Source of the DNA: Pseudomonadota bacterium
GTDB lineage: Bacteria > Pseudomonadota > Gammaproteobacteria > Steroidobacterales > Steroidobacteraceae
Assembly (NCBI GenBank): GCA_021808195.1
Contig: JAKBCE010000006.1
Span: 62,001 to 126,000 of the forward strand
Length of the DNA: 64,000 nucleotides
Direction: 5' to 3'
Below, piece by piece: positions 10,152-18,732 of the stretch. The notes below the pieces were generated by a model, which saw only the letters and a program-made list of their open reading frames with translations, was not told the origin of the DNA and searched no databases. Both the position numbers and the translations under genes were made by a program. Positions within the stretch are counted from its first letter, which is position 1, and every line of letters begins with the position of its first letter.

Positions 10152-10522
10152 GAGGCCGCCTCGCTGAGCGAAAGCATCGAGTTCATGCCAAGCAGGCGCG
10201 CTGCTTCCCGCAGTGCCGCGGAGACCGAGCGCCATTCAATGGCGCCGCCGGCGAGCCGCCGGTCGCGTACGAACGCCGCCAGCAGCTGCAGCGTCGCGGT
10301 GTCGATGCGCTCAACCGCGGCGGCATCGAGCGTCACCGGTTCGGCATTCGGCAACAGGGCGCACAGGGCACTTTTCAGGCCGGCCGACTCGGCGAGTGTG
10401 CATTCGGCTTGCAGAATCAGAGCGTTGCTCGGCGCTTGCGCACCGCCGGTGGCGGTGGCAACGCGGGGGGAACGGCTGCGCGTCGTCTTGCGGGCCGGTT
10501 TGGAGCGGGAGCTGAGTTTCAT
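10148..10522 (-). CDS. STAS-domain protein upstream of cheA
   Basis: The 124-residue protein has a basic, Ser/Arg-rich N-terminus of about 25 residues, then a STAS-like fold at about 33-118. The core is LDAAAVERIDTATLQLLAAFVRDRR, the position where anti-sigma-factor antagonists carry the phosphorylatable Ser/Thr; here the D-T-A-T-L context offers a Thr. Proteins of this type are found beside cheA in several gammaproteobacterial chemotaxis operons, but I know of no settled function. Its stop overlaps the cheA start by 4 nt, so expression is coupled. An AGGA sits 9 nt before the start. A role in array assembly or kinase control is inference. Confidence 0.75.
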   Translation of the reverse strand: MKLSSRSKPARKTTRSRSPRVATATGGAQAPSNALILQAECTLAESAGLKSALCALLPNAEPVTLDAAAVERIDTATLQLLAAFVRDRRLAGGAIEWRSVSAALREAARLLGMNSMLSLSEAAS

Positions 10523-10533
10523 AGTCAGTGTTC

Positions 10534-10560
10534 CTATCGGCGATCCGCGACAGCGCTTGA
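10534..10560 (-). promoter_or_regulatory. Possible sigma28 (FliA) promoter before STAS-cheA
   Basis: On the minus strand the sequence reads TCAAGCGC, 11 bases, GCCGATAG. The -10 differs from the GCCGATAA consensus at one base, and TCAAG is a usual -35 core. It lies in the 46-nt gap between the DUF2802 gene and the STAS gene. Against it: transcription would begin only about 4-5 nt before the STAS start, leaving no room for the AGGA ribosome site, so it could serve only cheA and later genes. Confidence 0.4.
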
Positions 10561-10568
10561 GGGCAGCG

Positions 10569-10991
10569 CTAGGAAGCTTGACGCAGTTCCGGTAGTGGCG
10601 GTCCGTGCAGGCGACGCACCAGCTCCGCTTCGGTGCGCGTCAAGCCGCAGCCGGAGACCAGTTCCTCGGGGCTGGCGCCGCTGCGCGCCAGACGGATGGC
10701 GATTTGATAACCCTGCGGGCTCGTCGGGGCGCTCGCCGGCCGTGCGGTCGGCTGCTCAAGGCGCTCACAGAGCTGTGCAACCCGTTGATCTGTCGACTCT
10801 AATCGGGTCGATAGCGCGGCCAGTTGCTCGCGGAGCGCGTGATTCTGGGCCCGAACTTCTTCGGTCTGTGCGCGTGTCGATCGCCGCCACGCGGTGAAGG
10901 TCACGGCTGCCAGAGCGAAGGAGAACACGAGGAATACCGCGCGCCCGAGGATGAGGTAGAACTCGATGTTCGGCAGATTCATGACGGCCAT
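10569..10991 (-). CDS. DUF2802 membrane protein of the chemotaxis cluster
   Basis: The 140-residue protein of unknown function was assigned a start at 10991 because AGGAG lies 8 nt upstream; ATGs at 11018 and 10982 fit less well. One membrane helix (about residues 9-30) is followed by a coiled coil (about 33-75), a Pro/Ala linker and a C-terminal DUF2802 helix-turn-helix-like module (QIAIRLARSGASPEELVSGCGLTRTEAELVRRLHG). A DUF2802 protein occupies the same place, near cheW and motC/motD, in Pseudomonas. Membrane anchoring with a cytoplasmic coiled coil would suit a scaffold role, but this is a guess. A sigma54-like site precedes it. Confidence 0.8.
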   Translation of the reverse strand: MAVMNLPNIEFYLILGRAVFLVFSFALAAVTFTAWRRSTRAQTEEVRAQNHALREQLAALSTRLESTDQRVAQLCERLEQPTARPASAPTSPQGYQIAIRLARSGASPEELVSGCGLTRTEAELVRRLHGPPLPELRQAS

Positions 10992-11086
10992 GGCCGTTGC
11001 TCCTGTGAAGTCGGTCACAAAAGAGGGGTGAGCGAGACCGGCATGACGGTTTTCCGCCGGCCCCGTGCGTCCTCCCGGGGAATCGG

Positions 11087-11102
11087 TGCACCTTCCGTGC
11101 CA
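11087..11102 (-). promoter_or_regulatory. Candidate sigma54 promoter for the DUF2802-cheA segment
   Basis: On the minus strand the sequence is TGGCACGGAAGGTGCA. The GG and GC cores have the exact spacing required by sigma54; the -12 box is GTGCA rather than TTGCA. It sits in the 117-nt gap between motD and the DUF2802 gene, the largest gap in the run. The start of transcription would be near 11075. Confidence 0.55.
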
Positions 11103-11108
11103 GGCGCC

Positions 11109-11930
11109 TCAGGCGCCTGCGCGGGGCACCCAGGCTGGATCGGCGTGCGGGCTGAGCTTGTTCGAGAGGATCACTACGACGACGCGCCGATTGGCCTCCC
11201 GTCCTGCGGCTGTGGCATTGCTCGCGACCGGTCGCTGGTCGCCAAAGCCGATGACGGCGAGGCGGCTTGGAGCGACGCCGTGCGCGGAGAGCACGTGCAC
11301 GACACTGCCCGCGCGTGCGGCCGACAACTCCCAGTTGGATGCGAACTGAACCGTTCGGATCGGCACGTTGTCGGTGAAGCCCTCCACGCGCACCGGGTTG
11401 CGGTAATGCATGAGCACACCGCCCAATCGCTCAATCGCTACGGTCGCACTCGGGGAGAGGTGGGCACTGCCGCTCGGGAAGAGCAGATCGGTGCGGAATT
11501 GCACCTCGATCATGCCGGGTTCGCGGCGCACCATCACGACGTGTTCGCGCATCAGCTCGGCCATGGCTCGATCCACATGGGCCGCTACGCGCCCGAGCGT
11601 CGGATCGTCAGGCACCGCTGCGGTGAGGGGGCGCACGGGCGCCGCTTGGGGCGGTGCGGCCTTAAGCACCGGCGCCGGTGCGCTCCGCGGTGCGCTTGCC
11701 CCACCGGGGCGCACGACCCGATGGCCGATCTGAATGGGCTCGAGACTGCGCGGCTGGCCGCGGAATGCGGCATATAGCGAATTCGACAACACGCGATACT
11801 TGCCGGCATTGACCGATGAGATCGAATACATCACCACGAAAAACGCGAGCAGCAGCGTGAGCAGGTCGCCATAGGGAATGGCCCAGCGCTCGTGGTTGGT
11901 GTGCTCCTCATGGCGGCGAATTCTGCGCAT
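11109..11930 (-). CDS. motD: Flagellar stator protein MotD (MotB family)
   Basis: The 273-residue stator B subunit forms ion channels with MotC and anchors them to peptidoglycan. A short basic N-terminus leads to one membrane helix at about 23-42, beginning with the proton-carrying Asp D22 in PYGDLLTLLLAFFVVM. A Pro/Ala-rich stretch (about 65-105) follows, then an OmpA/MotB peptidoglycan-binding domain at about 125-260 with GFTDNVPI and ASNWELSAARA. It starts 10 nt after motC. The choice of motD over motB rests on its position beside cheY-cheZ and motC, as in Pseudomonas, and on its short N-terminus. The Asp and H+-type context suggest proton drive, not proven. Confidence 0.92.
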   Translation of the reverse strand: MRRIRRHEEHTNHERWAIPYGDLLTLLLAFFVVMYSISSVNAGKYRVLSNSLYAAFRGQPRSLEPIQIGHRVVRPGGASAPRSAPAPVLKAAPPQAAPVRPLTAAVPDDPTLGRVAAHVDRAMAELMREHVVMVRREPGMIEVQFRTDLLFPSGSAHLSPSATVAIERLGGVLMHYRNPVRVEGFTDNVPIRTVQFASNWELSAARAGSVVHVLSAHGVAPSRLAVIGFGDQRPVASNATAAGREANRRVVVVILSNKLSPHADPAWVPRAGA

Positions 11931-11940
11931 AGGCCCGTCG

Positions 11941-12681
11941 CTAGTGCAGGTAACCCTGCAGCTTCGTTTCGATGGCGCGGGGATTTTCGCCCTGCGCGAT
12001 GCCGAGCATGCCGTCGATGATCATCTCGCGGAATTGGGTCTGGCGGTGGATGATGCCTTTGAGTTTGGCCGATACGGGCAGAAAGAAGAGATTTGCGAAG
12101 CTGATACCGTACACGGTTGCGGTGAACGCGGCGGCGATGCCGTGCCCGAGGCGGCTCGGATCGGTCAGGTTCTGCAGCACCGCCATCAGCCCGAGGACTG
12201 CGCCAATGATGCCGAGCGTCGGGGAGTAGGTGCCGGCGCTCTCAAACACCTTGGCGGCCGTGATGTCGGCGTGCTCCCGCATGTTGACATCGACGTATAA
12301 GGCGTTGCTGATGTTCTCCGGCTCGCTGCCGTCGACGACCATTTGCAACGCTTTGCGAGTGAATTCGTCGGGTTCGGAATCGATCAGCGGCTCCAATCCG
12401 AGCAGTCCCTGCTTGCGCGCGGTCTGGCTCCATTGCACGATCTTATCGATGATATTGCGTCCGTCGCGCGGCGGCGGGCGCATCACCCAGGGGAAGATAT
12501 CGAGCGCGCGGCGCATCACCGGCAGCGGCGTCTGCACGCAGATCGCGGCGATGGTTCCGCCGCCGACGACTACGAGCGCTTCGAGCGACACCAGCGCCAT
12601 GACGCCGGCACCGCGCAGCACTGCGCCAATCAGTACGGCGTTGACGGCGAGCACCAGTCCGATGATGCTCAGAATGTCCAT
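11941..12681 (-). CDS. motC: Flagellar stator protein MotC (MotA family)
   Basis: This 246-residue MotA-family protein has four membrane helices, at about residues 3-20, 27-47, 150-172 and 183-205. The large cytoplasmic loop between helices 2 and 3 carries the rotor-contact residues, and the family signature TYSPTLGIIGAVLGLM begins helix 3. The C-terminal cytoplasmic helix is REMIIDGMLGIAQGENP, typical of the MotA/MotP/MotC group. It is followed after 10 nt by motD. It provides torque on FliG, encoded at 28656 on the other strand. A second stator pair (motA/motB) could exist elsewhere in the genome. Confidence 0.94.
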   Translation of the reverse strand: MDILSIIGLVLAVNAVLIGAVLRGAGVMALVSLEALVVVGGGTIAAICVQTPLPVMRRALDIFPWVMRPPPRDGRNIIDKIVQWSQTARKQGLLGLEPLIDSEPDEFTRKALQMVVDGSEPENISNALYVDVNMREHADITAAKVFESAGTYSPTLGIIGAVLGLMAVLQNLTDPSRLGHGIAAAFTATVYGISFANLFFLPVSAKLKGIIHRQTQFREMIIDGMLGIAQGENPRAIETKLQGYLH

Positions 12682-12690
12682 CGCCGCCCC

Positions 12691-13455
12691 TTACATGCCA
12701 AGGCCCGAAAGCAACGCATCCACGTCAGTCTGTGCTGAGGCGACCTCGCCTTTGGTGACTCCCGGGACCACCGGCCCGTAGCCGGCGCTGCTGGGGTTGT
12801 TCTCGATCGGAGTGAGCTCGCTGCGGCCGCCGGATAGCGCGGTGAGATCTCCGAGTGCGTGCTCGAGCTCCTCTACCAATTTGATGACGCTGCGGATGAT
12901 CTGACCGGTCAGATCCTGATAGCCCTGGGCAAGGAGCACATCGGCGAGATTGCGCCGGATCTGCTCGGAGTCGGCGCGCGCGGCGGGCAGAAATGCCTCG
13001 ATCGAACGTACCACCGGCAGGAAGGCTTCCACGGCGCGCGCCACGCCCTCGAAGCCGACGGCGGGGGGACGGGCACGGTAGGTATCGAACGCCTCGAGGA
13101 GCGCCGCCGCTTCGCGCGCGGTGCGCTCGGCCAGAGGTCCTGAGCGCTCGACCAGATCAAGCGTGCGGTGTGCCGCCTCGTCCGTCATGTTGATGACGTG
13201 GGTCAGCCGTGCGCGGGCGCCCGGAATCTCATTTTCAGCGATGTCCGCGAGGCGAGACTCTATGCTGAAGCGGTCGAGGGCCTGCTGCAGATCGCCGGTG
13301 AGCTTGCGGATCTCGCTCAGCATCTTCGGCGTGCGCGTCTGCACGATGTGATCTACAGCGCTCAGAAATGCCGATTCGTCACCGCGCAGGAATGCCGCGT
13401 TCATGGCCTCCAGGCAGGCGCCGTATTCACGTTTCAGCACGGACACATTCGCCAT
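12691..13455 (-). CDS. cheZ: CheY-P phosphatase CheZ
   Basis: The 254-residue protein dephosphorylates CheY-P. The start at 13455 leaves 7 nt after cheY; a longer reading frame would run into cheY. A long helical hairpin spans about residues 40-210. The catalytic Asp and Gln are in QGYQDLTGQII, matching the D143/Q147 arrangement of E. coli CheZ. A Pro-rich linker follows, then the terminal CheY-binding helix TDVDALLSGLGM. The presence of cheZ fits the gamma/beta type of pathway in which CheY binds FliM. No strong ribosome site is seen, so translation may be coupled to cheY. Confidence 0.95.
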   Translation of the reverse strand: MANVSVLKREYGACLEAMNAAFLRGDESAFLSAVDHIVQTRTPKMLSEIRKLTGDLQQALDRFSIESRLADIAENEIPGARARLTHVINMTDEAAHRTLDLVERSGPLAERTAREAAALLEAFDTYRARPPAVGFEGVARAVEAFLPVVRSIEAFLPAARADSEQIRRNLADVLLAQGYQDLTGQIIRSVIKLVEELEHALGDLTALSGGRSELTPIENNPSSAGYGPVVPGVTKGEVASAQTDVDALLSGLGM

Positions 13456-13462
13456 GGCTGTC

Positions 13463-13849
13463 TCACTTTCCGGCTGTGCCCAGGATCTTGTCGAGCTTCT
13501 CCTTGAGAGTCTCGGCAGTGAAGGGCTTGATGACATAGCCGTTCACCCCCGCCTGCGCCGCCTCGATGATCTGATCGCGTTTGGCCTCGGCGGTCAGCAT
13601 CAGTACCGGCATCTTGGCGAGGCGAGCATCGGCACGCACCGCCTTGATCAGATCGAGTCCGGGCATGCCGGGCATGTTCCAGTCGGTGATCAGGAAATCG
13701 AAGTTACCGGCCTGCAGCATTGGCAGGGCCGTCTTGCCGTCGTCGGCTTCCGTGACGTTCGAATAGCCCAGATCGTGGAGGAGGTTCTTGATGATGCGCC
13801 GCATGGTCGAGAAGTCGTCGACCACGAGAAATTTCAGATCTTTACTCAC
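13463..13849 (-). CDS. cheY: Chemotaxis response regulator CheY (motor binding)
   Basis: The 128-residue receiver is very similar to E. coli CheY. The N-terminus [17 protein letters not shown], phospho-Asp D56 in [11 protein letters not shown], the switch Thr in LMLTAEA, an aromatic at the Tyr106 place (GYVIKPF) and the active-site Lys are all present. The GTG start at 13849 overlaps the fliA stop (GTGA) and follows a purine-rich GAGGCAGG. An earlier in-frame ATG would add 16 residues inside fliA. CheY-P is expected to bind the N-terminus of FliM (22394-23398) and be switched off by CheZ. Confidence 0.96.
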   Translation of the reverse strand: MSKDLKFLVVDDFSTMRRIIKNLLHDLGYSNVTEADDGKTALPMLQAGNFDFLITDWNMPGMPGLDLIKAVRADARLAKMPVLMLTAEAKRDQIIEAAQAGVNGYVIKPFTAETLKEKLDKILGTAGK

Positions 13850-14598
13850 TGCCTGCCTCGCCTCGCTGTTGCGGCCGTTTGCGGGCCGTCGCGCCACTCA
13901 CTCAACCGTGCCTTCAACCGTACCAGCGCCTGCCCGTGCAATTGGCAGGCTCGCGATTCGGTCACCCTCAGTACCGCACCGATCTCCTTCAGGTTCAGTC
14001 CCTCGCTGTAATAGAGCGACATCACCAATCGTTCCCGTTCCGGGAGGTGCTCGATCGCCTCAACCAGCGCCTCGCGGAACTCATCATCGGCGGTCTCGAG
14101 GAACGGGTCCGCCTCGCCTTCGACCATCACCACCGCGTCATCGAGTGCCGCCAGACGGCAGCTCGCGGCGTCCTGCACGATTGTGTGGTACTCCTCGAGC
14201 GATACGCCGAGGCGCGCGGCGATCTCGGTGTCGCGCGCGTCGCGGCCGGTGTCGCGCTCGATCTGCTGGACCGCAGCGGCCACCGCGCGCGCTTTGCGGT
14301 GCACCGAGCGGGGCGCCCAGTCGAGCTTGCGCAACGCATCGATCATCGCGCCGCGGATGCGGATTCCCGCGTAGGTCTCGAAGCTCGCGCCACGGTCGGC
14401 AGCGTAGTTCGAAGCCGCCTCGAGTAACCCCAGCATTCCGGCCTGCATCAAATCGTCGATCTCCACAGAGGGCGGCAGGCGGCCCGCCAAGTGATAGGCG
14501 ATGCGCTTGACGAGTTCCGCGTGCCGGGTCACGAGGTCGGCCGCATCGGGTGTTACGCCGAGCCGCCGCGCTCCGCCATAGGCGCTGGCTGCGTTCAT
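13846..14598 (-). CDS. fliA: Flagellar sigma factor FliA (sigma28)
   Basis: The 250-residue sigma factor is for late flagellar and chemotaxis genes. The start at 14598 overlaps the flhG stop (ATGA). Sigma region 2 ([25 protein letters not shown] and the [21 protein letters not shown] stretch) and region 4 ([27 protein letters not shown] helix-turn-helix) are complete, with region 3 between. Length is close to E. coli FliA (239). Its anti-sigma factor FlgM is not in this window. The position directly after flhF-flhG and before cheY-cheZ is the standard order of polar-flagellated gammaproteobacteria. Confidence 0.97.
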   Translation of the reverse strand: MNAASAYGGARRLGVTPDAADLVTRHAELVKRIAYHLAGRLPPSVEIDDLMQAGMLGLLEAASNYAADRGASFETYAGIRIRGAMIDALRKLDWAPRSVHRKARAVAAAVQQIERDTGRDARDTEIAARLGVSLEEYHTIVQDAASCRLAALDDAVVMVEGEADPFLETADDEFREALVEAIEHLPERERLVMSLYYSEGLNLKEIGAVLRVTESRACQLHGQALVRLKARLSEWRDGPQTAATARRGRQ

Positions 14599-15473
14599 GA
14601 CACGACCGCCAGTTTCGCCGGACCGCGCTGTACCAGCCGCTCCACGAAGAATTCGATATTGCCGCGCGGACCGGGCGGTACTGGCCACTTATCGGCCGCA
14701 TCGGCGAGTTTCTTAAATGCCCGAGCCGCGCTGCTTGCGGGATATGCGTCACAAACTGGACGCTGCTCGCGTACTGAGCGCTGCAGGTACTCGTCCTCGG
14801 GGATCTCGCCGGCGAATTCGAGCACGACGTCGAGGAATCGCGTCGTCACCCGCTCGAAACGCTCGAACAGTTCCCGGCCGGCACCGGTGCCGCGTACCCG
14901 GTTGGTGAGAACCCGAAAGCGTCCGACGCCGTGATTGCGGCTGAGGACCTTGATGAGCGCGTAGCCGTCGGTGAGCGAGGCGGGCTCGTCGCAGATCACC
15001 ACCAGCACCTGTTGGGCGGCTTGGGCGAACTGCAGCACGCTGTGGGCGATGCCGGCCGCGGTGTCGACGATCAGCACCTCGATCTGTGCGGCGAGGGAGC
15101 TGAAGGCGCGCACCAGGCCGAGGTGTTCGCTTGCGCCCATGCAGGCGAGATCGGCCGCTCCGGAGGCGGCCGGTACCACCTGAAAGCCCTGCGGCGCCTC
15201 GATCAGCACCTCATCGAGCGTACGCTCGCCGCTGATGACGTGCGCGAGCGTATAGCGTGGCGAGAGCCCGAGGAACACATCGGCGTTGGCAAGCCCGAGG
15301 TCTCCGTCGAGCAGCACGACGCGCTTGCGTGCCGCGAGCGCCGTGGCGAGGTTGACCGAGACGCTGGTCTTGCCGACGCCGCCCTTGCCGCCGGTGACGG
15401 CGATGACCTGTACCGGCTGTGCGAGCGCCTTGAGTTTCGCGTTGTTGATCAGGCTGAGCTCAGGTGTTGGCAT
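14595..15473 (-). CDS. flhG: Flagellar number regulator FlhG (FleN)
   Basis: This 292-residue MinD/ParA-type ATPase limits flagellar number, acts on FlhF and, in Pseudomonas, antagonises FleQ. The deviant Walker A GGKGGVGKTS lies at about residues 28-37, switch I/II type LDGDLGLANADV at about 56-67, and LIVDTAAG further on. A C-terminal membrane-targeting helix is plausible at the RGNIEFFVERLVQ end. I do not see a clear N-terminal DQAxxLR motif, the usual FlhF-stimulating element. The start at 15473 overlaps the flhF end by 14 nt. With fleQ also in this window, the FleQ-FlhG circuit is probably present. Confidence 0.94.
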   Translation of the reverse strand: MPTPELSLINNAKLKALAQPVQVIAVTGGKGGVGKTSVSVNLATALAARKRVVLLDGDLGLANADVFLGLSPRYTLAHVISGERTLDEVLIEAPQGFQVVPAASGAADLACMGASEHLGLVRAFSSLAAQIEVLIVDTAAGIAHSVLQFAQAAQQVLVVICDEPASLTDGYALIKVLSRNHGVGRFRVLTNRVRGTGAGRELFERFERVTTRFLDVVLEFAGEIPEDEYLQRSVREQRPVCDAYPASSAARAFKKLADAADKWPVPPGPRGNIEFFVERLVQRGPAKLAVVS

Positions 15474-16635
15474 GGGCAAGCTTTCCAAATCTGCGTCGCA
15501 GGAGATCTTCATCGGCGGCAGCGCCGCTCGTCTTGGCGAGCCGCACTGCCTGGGTAACCAGTTCGAGCGCACGTGCCGGGCGCAGGTCTTCCGGCACGCG
15601 CTGTCCGTCGCTCACGTACGAGACCGGCAGCCGCGCACGGATCAGCGCCGAGAGCGCCCCACCGAGGCTCGCCGCTTCGTCCATCTTGGTGAGCAGACAG
15701 GAGGCGGGCTTCAGCGGCGCGCAGCGCTGGATCGTCTCCTCCAGCGCGCCGGCCTGAGTGCTCGCGGCGAGCACCAGCGCCGGCTCGAGCAGCGGGGCGC
15801 AGGCCCCGAGCACCGCGAGCCGCGCCTCGAATTGCGCATCGCGCACGCTCGCTCCCGGTGTGTCGATCAGCACCAGCCGGTAGCGGCCGAGGCGCGCCAG
15901 CAGCTGCGGCAGCGCATCGAAGCGTTCCGGCACGTGCACCGGCACGCCGAGCAGCTGACCGAGAGCGTGCATCTGGTCCTGAGCGCCGATGCGCACGGTA
16001 TCCGAGGCGATGAGCGCGAGGTCCTGGGCCCCGTGGCGAAGGATCCAGCGCACCGCGAGTTTCGCGAGCAGGGTGGTCTTGCCGACGCCCGTGGCGCCGA
16101 TGAACGCCACCCGCCCGCCGCTGTCGAGCCAGCGATCGCCAGTGACCAGCAGGTACTGCGAGAGGCCAGCGACGGTAAACCGTCGCCCCTGCGTCAGATC
16201 TACGCCAGCCGGCAATTGTCCGACGAGGTGATCGGCCAGATCCTGGGCGACGCCGATCTCGGACAGTTCGCGCAGCAGCTCGACGTGGACCGGATTGCGC
16301 CGCGAGCGCTCGTTCCAGGCGAGCTGTGCGAGTTGCGTCTCGAGCATGCGCCGCAGCGTCTTCAGCTCGTGCCCCATCGCTTCGGCGGAGCCTTCGGCAC
16401 TCGCCGCACCCAGCGCCGGGGCCGGGCTCGTGAACTGCGGTGCGACAGCTCCGTGCGCCGCGGGGGCCTCGGCGGTGCCGTCGAGGCGCGCAGCGTCGAA
16501 ATCGACTGCCGCGGTCACTTCCACGCCCTGGGGTCCCCGCCGCGAGGAGAGAATGACCGCATCGTCACCGAGTTGCTCGCGGATCGCGCGCAGCGCCTGG
16601 CGCATATCCGGGGCGGTGTGTCGTACGATCTTCAT
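15460..16635 (-). CDS. flhF: Flagellar placement GTPase FlhF
   Basis: The 391-residue SRP-family GTPase places the flagellum at the pole. The N-terminal basic domain (KIVRHTAPDMRQALRAIREQLG, about 1-45) is followed by an Ala/Pro linker, a helical N domain, and the G domain from about residue 170. G1 is GATGVGKTTLLAK near 180, G3 is LIDTPGA near 255, and the TKMDEA motif gives guanine specificity. It lies 3 nt after flhA. The first residues match the family start, so the ATG at 16635 is secure. Confidence 0.96.
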   Translation of the reverse strand: MKIVRHTAPDMRQALRAIREQLGDDAVILSSRRGPQGVEVTAAVDFDAARLDGTAEAPAAHGAVAPQFTSPAPALGAASAEGSAEAMGHELKTLRRMLETQLAQLAWNERSRRNPVHVELLRELSEIGVAQDLADHLVGQLPAGVDLTQGRRFTVAGLSQYLLVTGDRWLDSGGRVAFIGATGVGKTTLLAKLAVRWILRHGAQDLALIASDTVRIGAQDQMHALGQLLGVPVHVPERFDALPQLLARLGRYRLVLIDTPGASVRDAQFEARLAVLGACAPLLEPALVLAASTQAGALEETIQRCAPLKPASCLLTKMDEAASLGGALSALIRARLPVSYVSDGQRVPEDLRPARALELVTQAVRLAKTSGAAADEDLLRRRFGKLAHANT

Positions 16636-16638
16636 CGC

Positions 16639-18729
16639 TTACCTGCCGACCGCGGTGACGACGCGGACCTTGCGATTGTCGGGAATTTCATTCCAGGCCA
16701 ATACGTGCAGATTCGGCAGACCGGCACGCAGGAACTTCGCCATCGGTGAGCGCAGCGGCGGTGGCACGAGCAGCACCGGGGCGGCGCCGGAGGCTTCCTG
16801 CTGCTGCGCCGCTTCGTTGACGCGCTGCTGCAGTCGCTCGGCCAGGCCCGGCTCCAACCCGGCACCGCTGGCGCTCGCCGTGAGTGAACCCTGCAGCAGC
16901 CGCTCGAGGTCCGGCTCGAACGTAATGACCGGCAGCTCCGCGGTGACGCCGGCGATGTCCTGCACGATTTGCCGGCCCAGCGCGACGCGGACCAGCGGCA
17001 GCAGGACCGCGGGATCCTGGGAACGGGGCGCGTGTTCAGCAAGCGTTTCCATAATGGTGCGCATGTTGCGAATGGGTATGCGTTCTGCGAGAAGTCCTTG
17101 CAAGACGCGTACCAGCGCCGCCAGCGGCAGGGCGCGCGGCACCACATCCTCGACCAGTTTCGGAGCGCTTTTGGCCAGGGCGTTCAGCAGCTGCTGCACT
17201 TCCTCATGACCGAGGATCTCCTGGGCGTGCTGCTGCAGGATGAACGACAGATGCGTGGCGACCACGGTGCTCGGGTCGACCACCGTGTAGCCGAGCGCCT
17301 GGGCGTGATCGCGGCTCGCCGGCTCGATCCACACCGCTTCCATGCCGAAGGCCGGATCACGCGTGGCGATGCCCTGCAGAGGGCCGAACACCCGGCCGGC
17401 GTTGATGGCCAGCTCCCGGTCCGGATAGACGGTGCTTTCCCCAATCGGTACGCCGTGCAGATTGATGCGGTAGACGTTCGGGCCGAGGTCGAGATTGTCG
17501 CGGATGTGCACCGCCGGCAGCAGGAAGCCGAGCTCCTGGGAGAGCTTGCGCCGCACCCCGCGCACCCGGCCGAGCAGATCTGCACCCTGACCTTTGGCAT
17601 CGACGAGGGAGACCAGCCGGTAACCGACCTCCAGTCCGATCGGATCGACGGGCCGCACGTCGTCCCAGGACAGCTCGCGCGATTCGGGCGCCGGGGGCGC
17701 CGGTGCAGGCGGTGGTGGTGCTGCGGCGACTTGCGTGCGCCGGCGCTGGATCAGATAAGCCCCGCCGCCGCACACACCGGCCATCAGCAGGAACACGACA
17801 TTGGGCATGCCGGGAATCAGCCCGAGCGCCCCGAGCAGACCGCCGGCAATCCCGAGCGTGCGCGGATTGCCGAACAGCTGCTTGCTGAGCTCCCCGCCCA
17901 TGTCCTGCGGCCGGGACATGCGGGTGACGATGATCGCCACGGCGGTCGAGAGCAGCAGCGCCGGGATCTGCGCCACCAGTCCGTCGCCGATCGTGAGCAG
18001 CGTATAGGTGTGCAGCGCGGCGCTGAGCGACATGCCGTGCCCGAGGGTGCCGATGGCAAGACCGCCGATGATGTTGATCAGCAGGATCAGAATGCCGGCG
18101 ATCGCATCGCCGCGCACGAATTTGCTGGCACCGTCCATCGAGCCGTAGAAGTCCGCCTCGGCGCGAACCTCGGCACGCCGCGAACGGGCCTCATCCTGGG
18201 TGATCAGTCCGGCGCCCAGATCGGCATCGATCGCCATCTGCTTGCCGGGCATGGCATCGAGGGTGAAGCGGGCGCTGACTTCAGAGACGCGGCCGGCACC
18301 CTTGGTGATCACCACGAAATTGATGATGGTCAGAATGATGAACACCACCACGCCGACGGCGAAATTGCCGCCGACCACGAACTGACCGAACGACTCGATG
18401 ACATGGCCGGCGGCGCCCGGCCCGGCATAGCCATGCAGCAGCACCACACGGGCCGAGGCGACGTTCAGCGCCAGCCGCAGCAAGGTGGCGAGCAGCAGTG
18501 CGGTCGGAAATACGCCGAACTCGATGGGGCGCGCAACGTAGAACACGCCCATCACCACGACGATCGACAGCGCGATGTTGAAGGTGAACAGAATATCGAG
18601 CGCCATCGGTGGCAGCGGCAGGATCACCATGGCGAGCACGCCGAGTACGCCCACCGGCACGCCAATGCCGATACGCAACAGATCGCGCAGCGAGGGGAGC
18701 GAAGGTGAAGTGGCGGTTGCAGTGCTCAT
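16639..18729 (-). CDS. flhA: Flagellar export gate protein FlhA
   Basis: The 696-residue protein is the nonameric export-gate component. The N-terminal half has about eight membrane helices (from about residue 16 to 320), with the FHIPEP-family signature region around RVSEVSARFTLDAMPGKQMAID. A Pro/Ala linker (about 330-350) precedes the large cytosolic substrate/chaperone-docking domain, which ends in RKVRVVTAVGR. Length is normal for the family (E. coli 692). It follows flhB by 3 nt and precedes flhF by 3 nt, so tight co-translation is expected. Confidence 0.98.
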   Translation of the reverse strand: MSTATATSPSLPSLRDLLRIGIGVPVGVLGVLAMVILPLPPMALDILFTFNIALSIVVVMGVFYVARPIEFGVFPTALLLATLLRLALNVASARVVLLHGYAGPGAAGHVIESFGQFVVGGNFAVGVVVFIILTIINFVVITKGAGRVSEVSARFTLDAMPGKQMAIDADLGAGLITQDEARSRRAEVRAEADFYGSMDGASKFVRGDAIAGILILLINIIGGLAIGTLGHGMSLSAALHTYTLLTIGDGLVAQIPALLLSTAVAIIVTRMSRPQDMGGELSKQLFGNPRTLGIAGGLLGALGLIPGMPNVVFLLMAGVCGGGAYLIQRRRTQVAAAPPPPAPAPPAPESRELSWDDVRPVDPIGLEVGYRLVSLVDAKGQGADLLGRVRGVRRKLSQELGFLLPAVHIRDNLDLGPNVYRINLHGVPIGESTVYPDRELAINAGRVFGPLQGIATRDPAFGMEAVWIEPASRDHAQALGYTVVDPSTVVATHLSFILQQHAQEILGHEEVQQLLNALAKSAPKLVEDVVPRALPLAALVRVLQGLLAERIPIRNMRTIMETLAEHAPRSQDPAVLLPLVRVALGRQIVQDIAGVTAELPVITFEPDLERLLQGSLTASASGAGLEPGLAERLQQRVNEAAQQQEASGAAPVLLVPPPLRSPMAKFLRAGLPNLHVLAWNEIPDNRKVRVVTAVGR

Positions 18730-18732
18730 GGA

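Noticed and set aside
8001..10595. An 864-codon open frame antisense to cheA
   Set aside because: It mirrors cheA on the opposite strand, has no recognisable domain and runs over three neighbouring genes. High GC content creates such shadows.
16969..18708. A long plus-strand frame antisense to flhA, rich in His, Gln, Asp and Arg
   Set aside because: Composition is that of a reverse complement of membrane-protein codons, and flhA is a certain gene.
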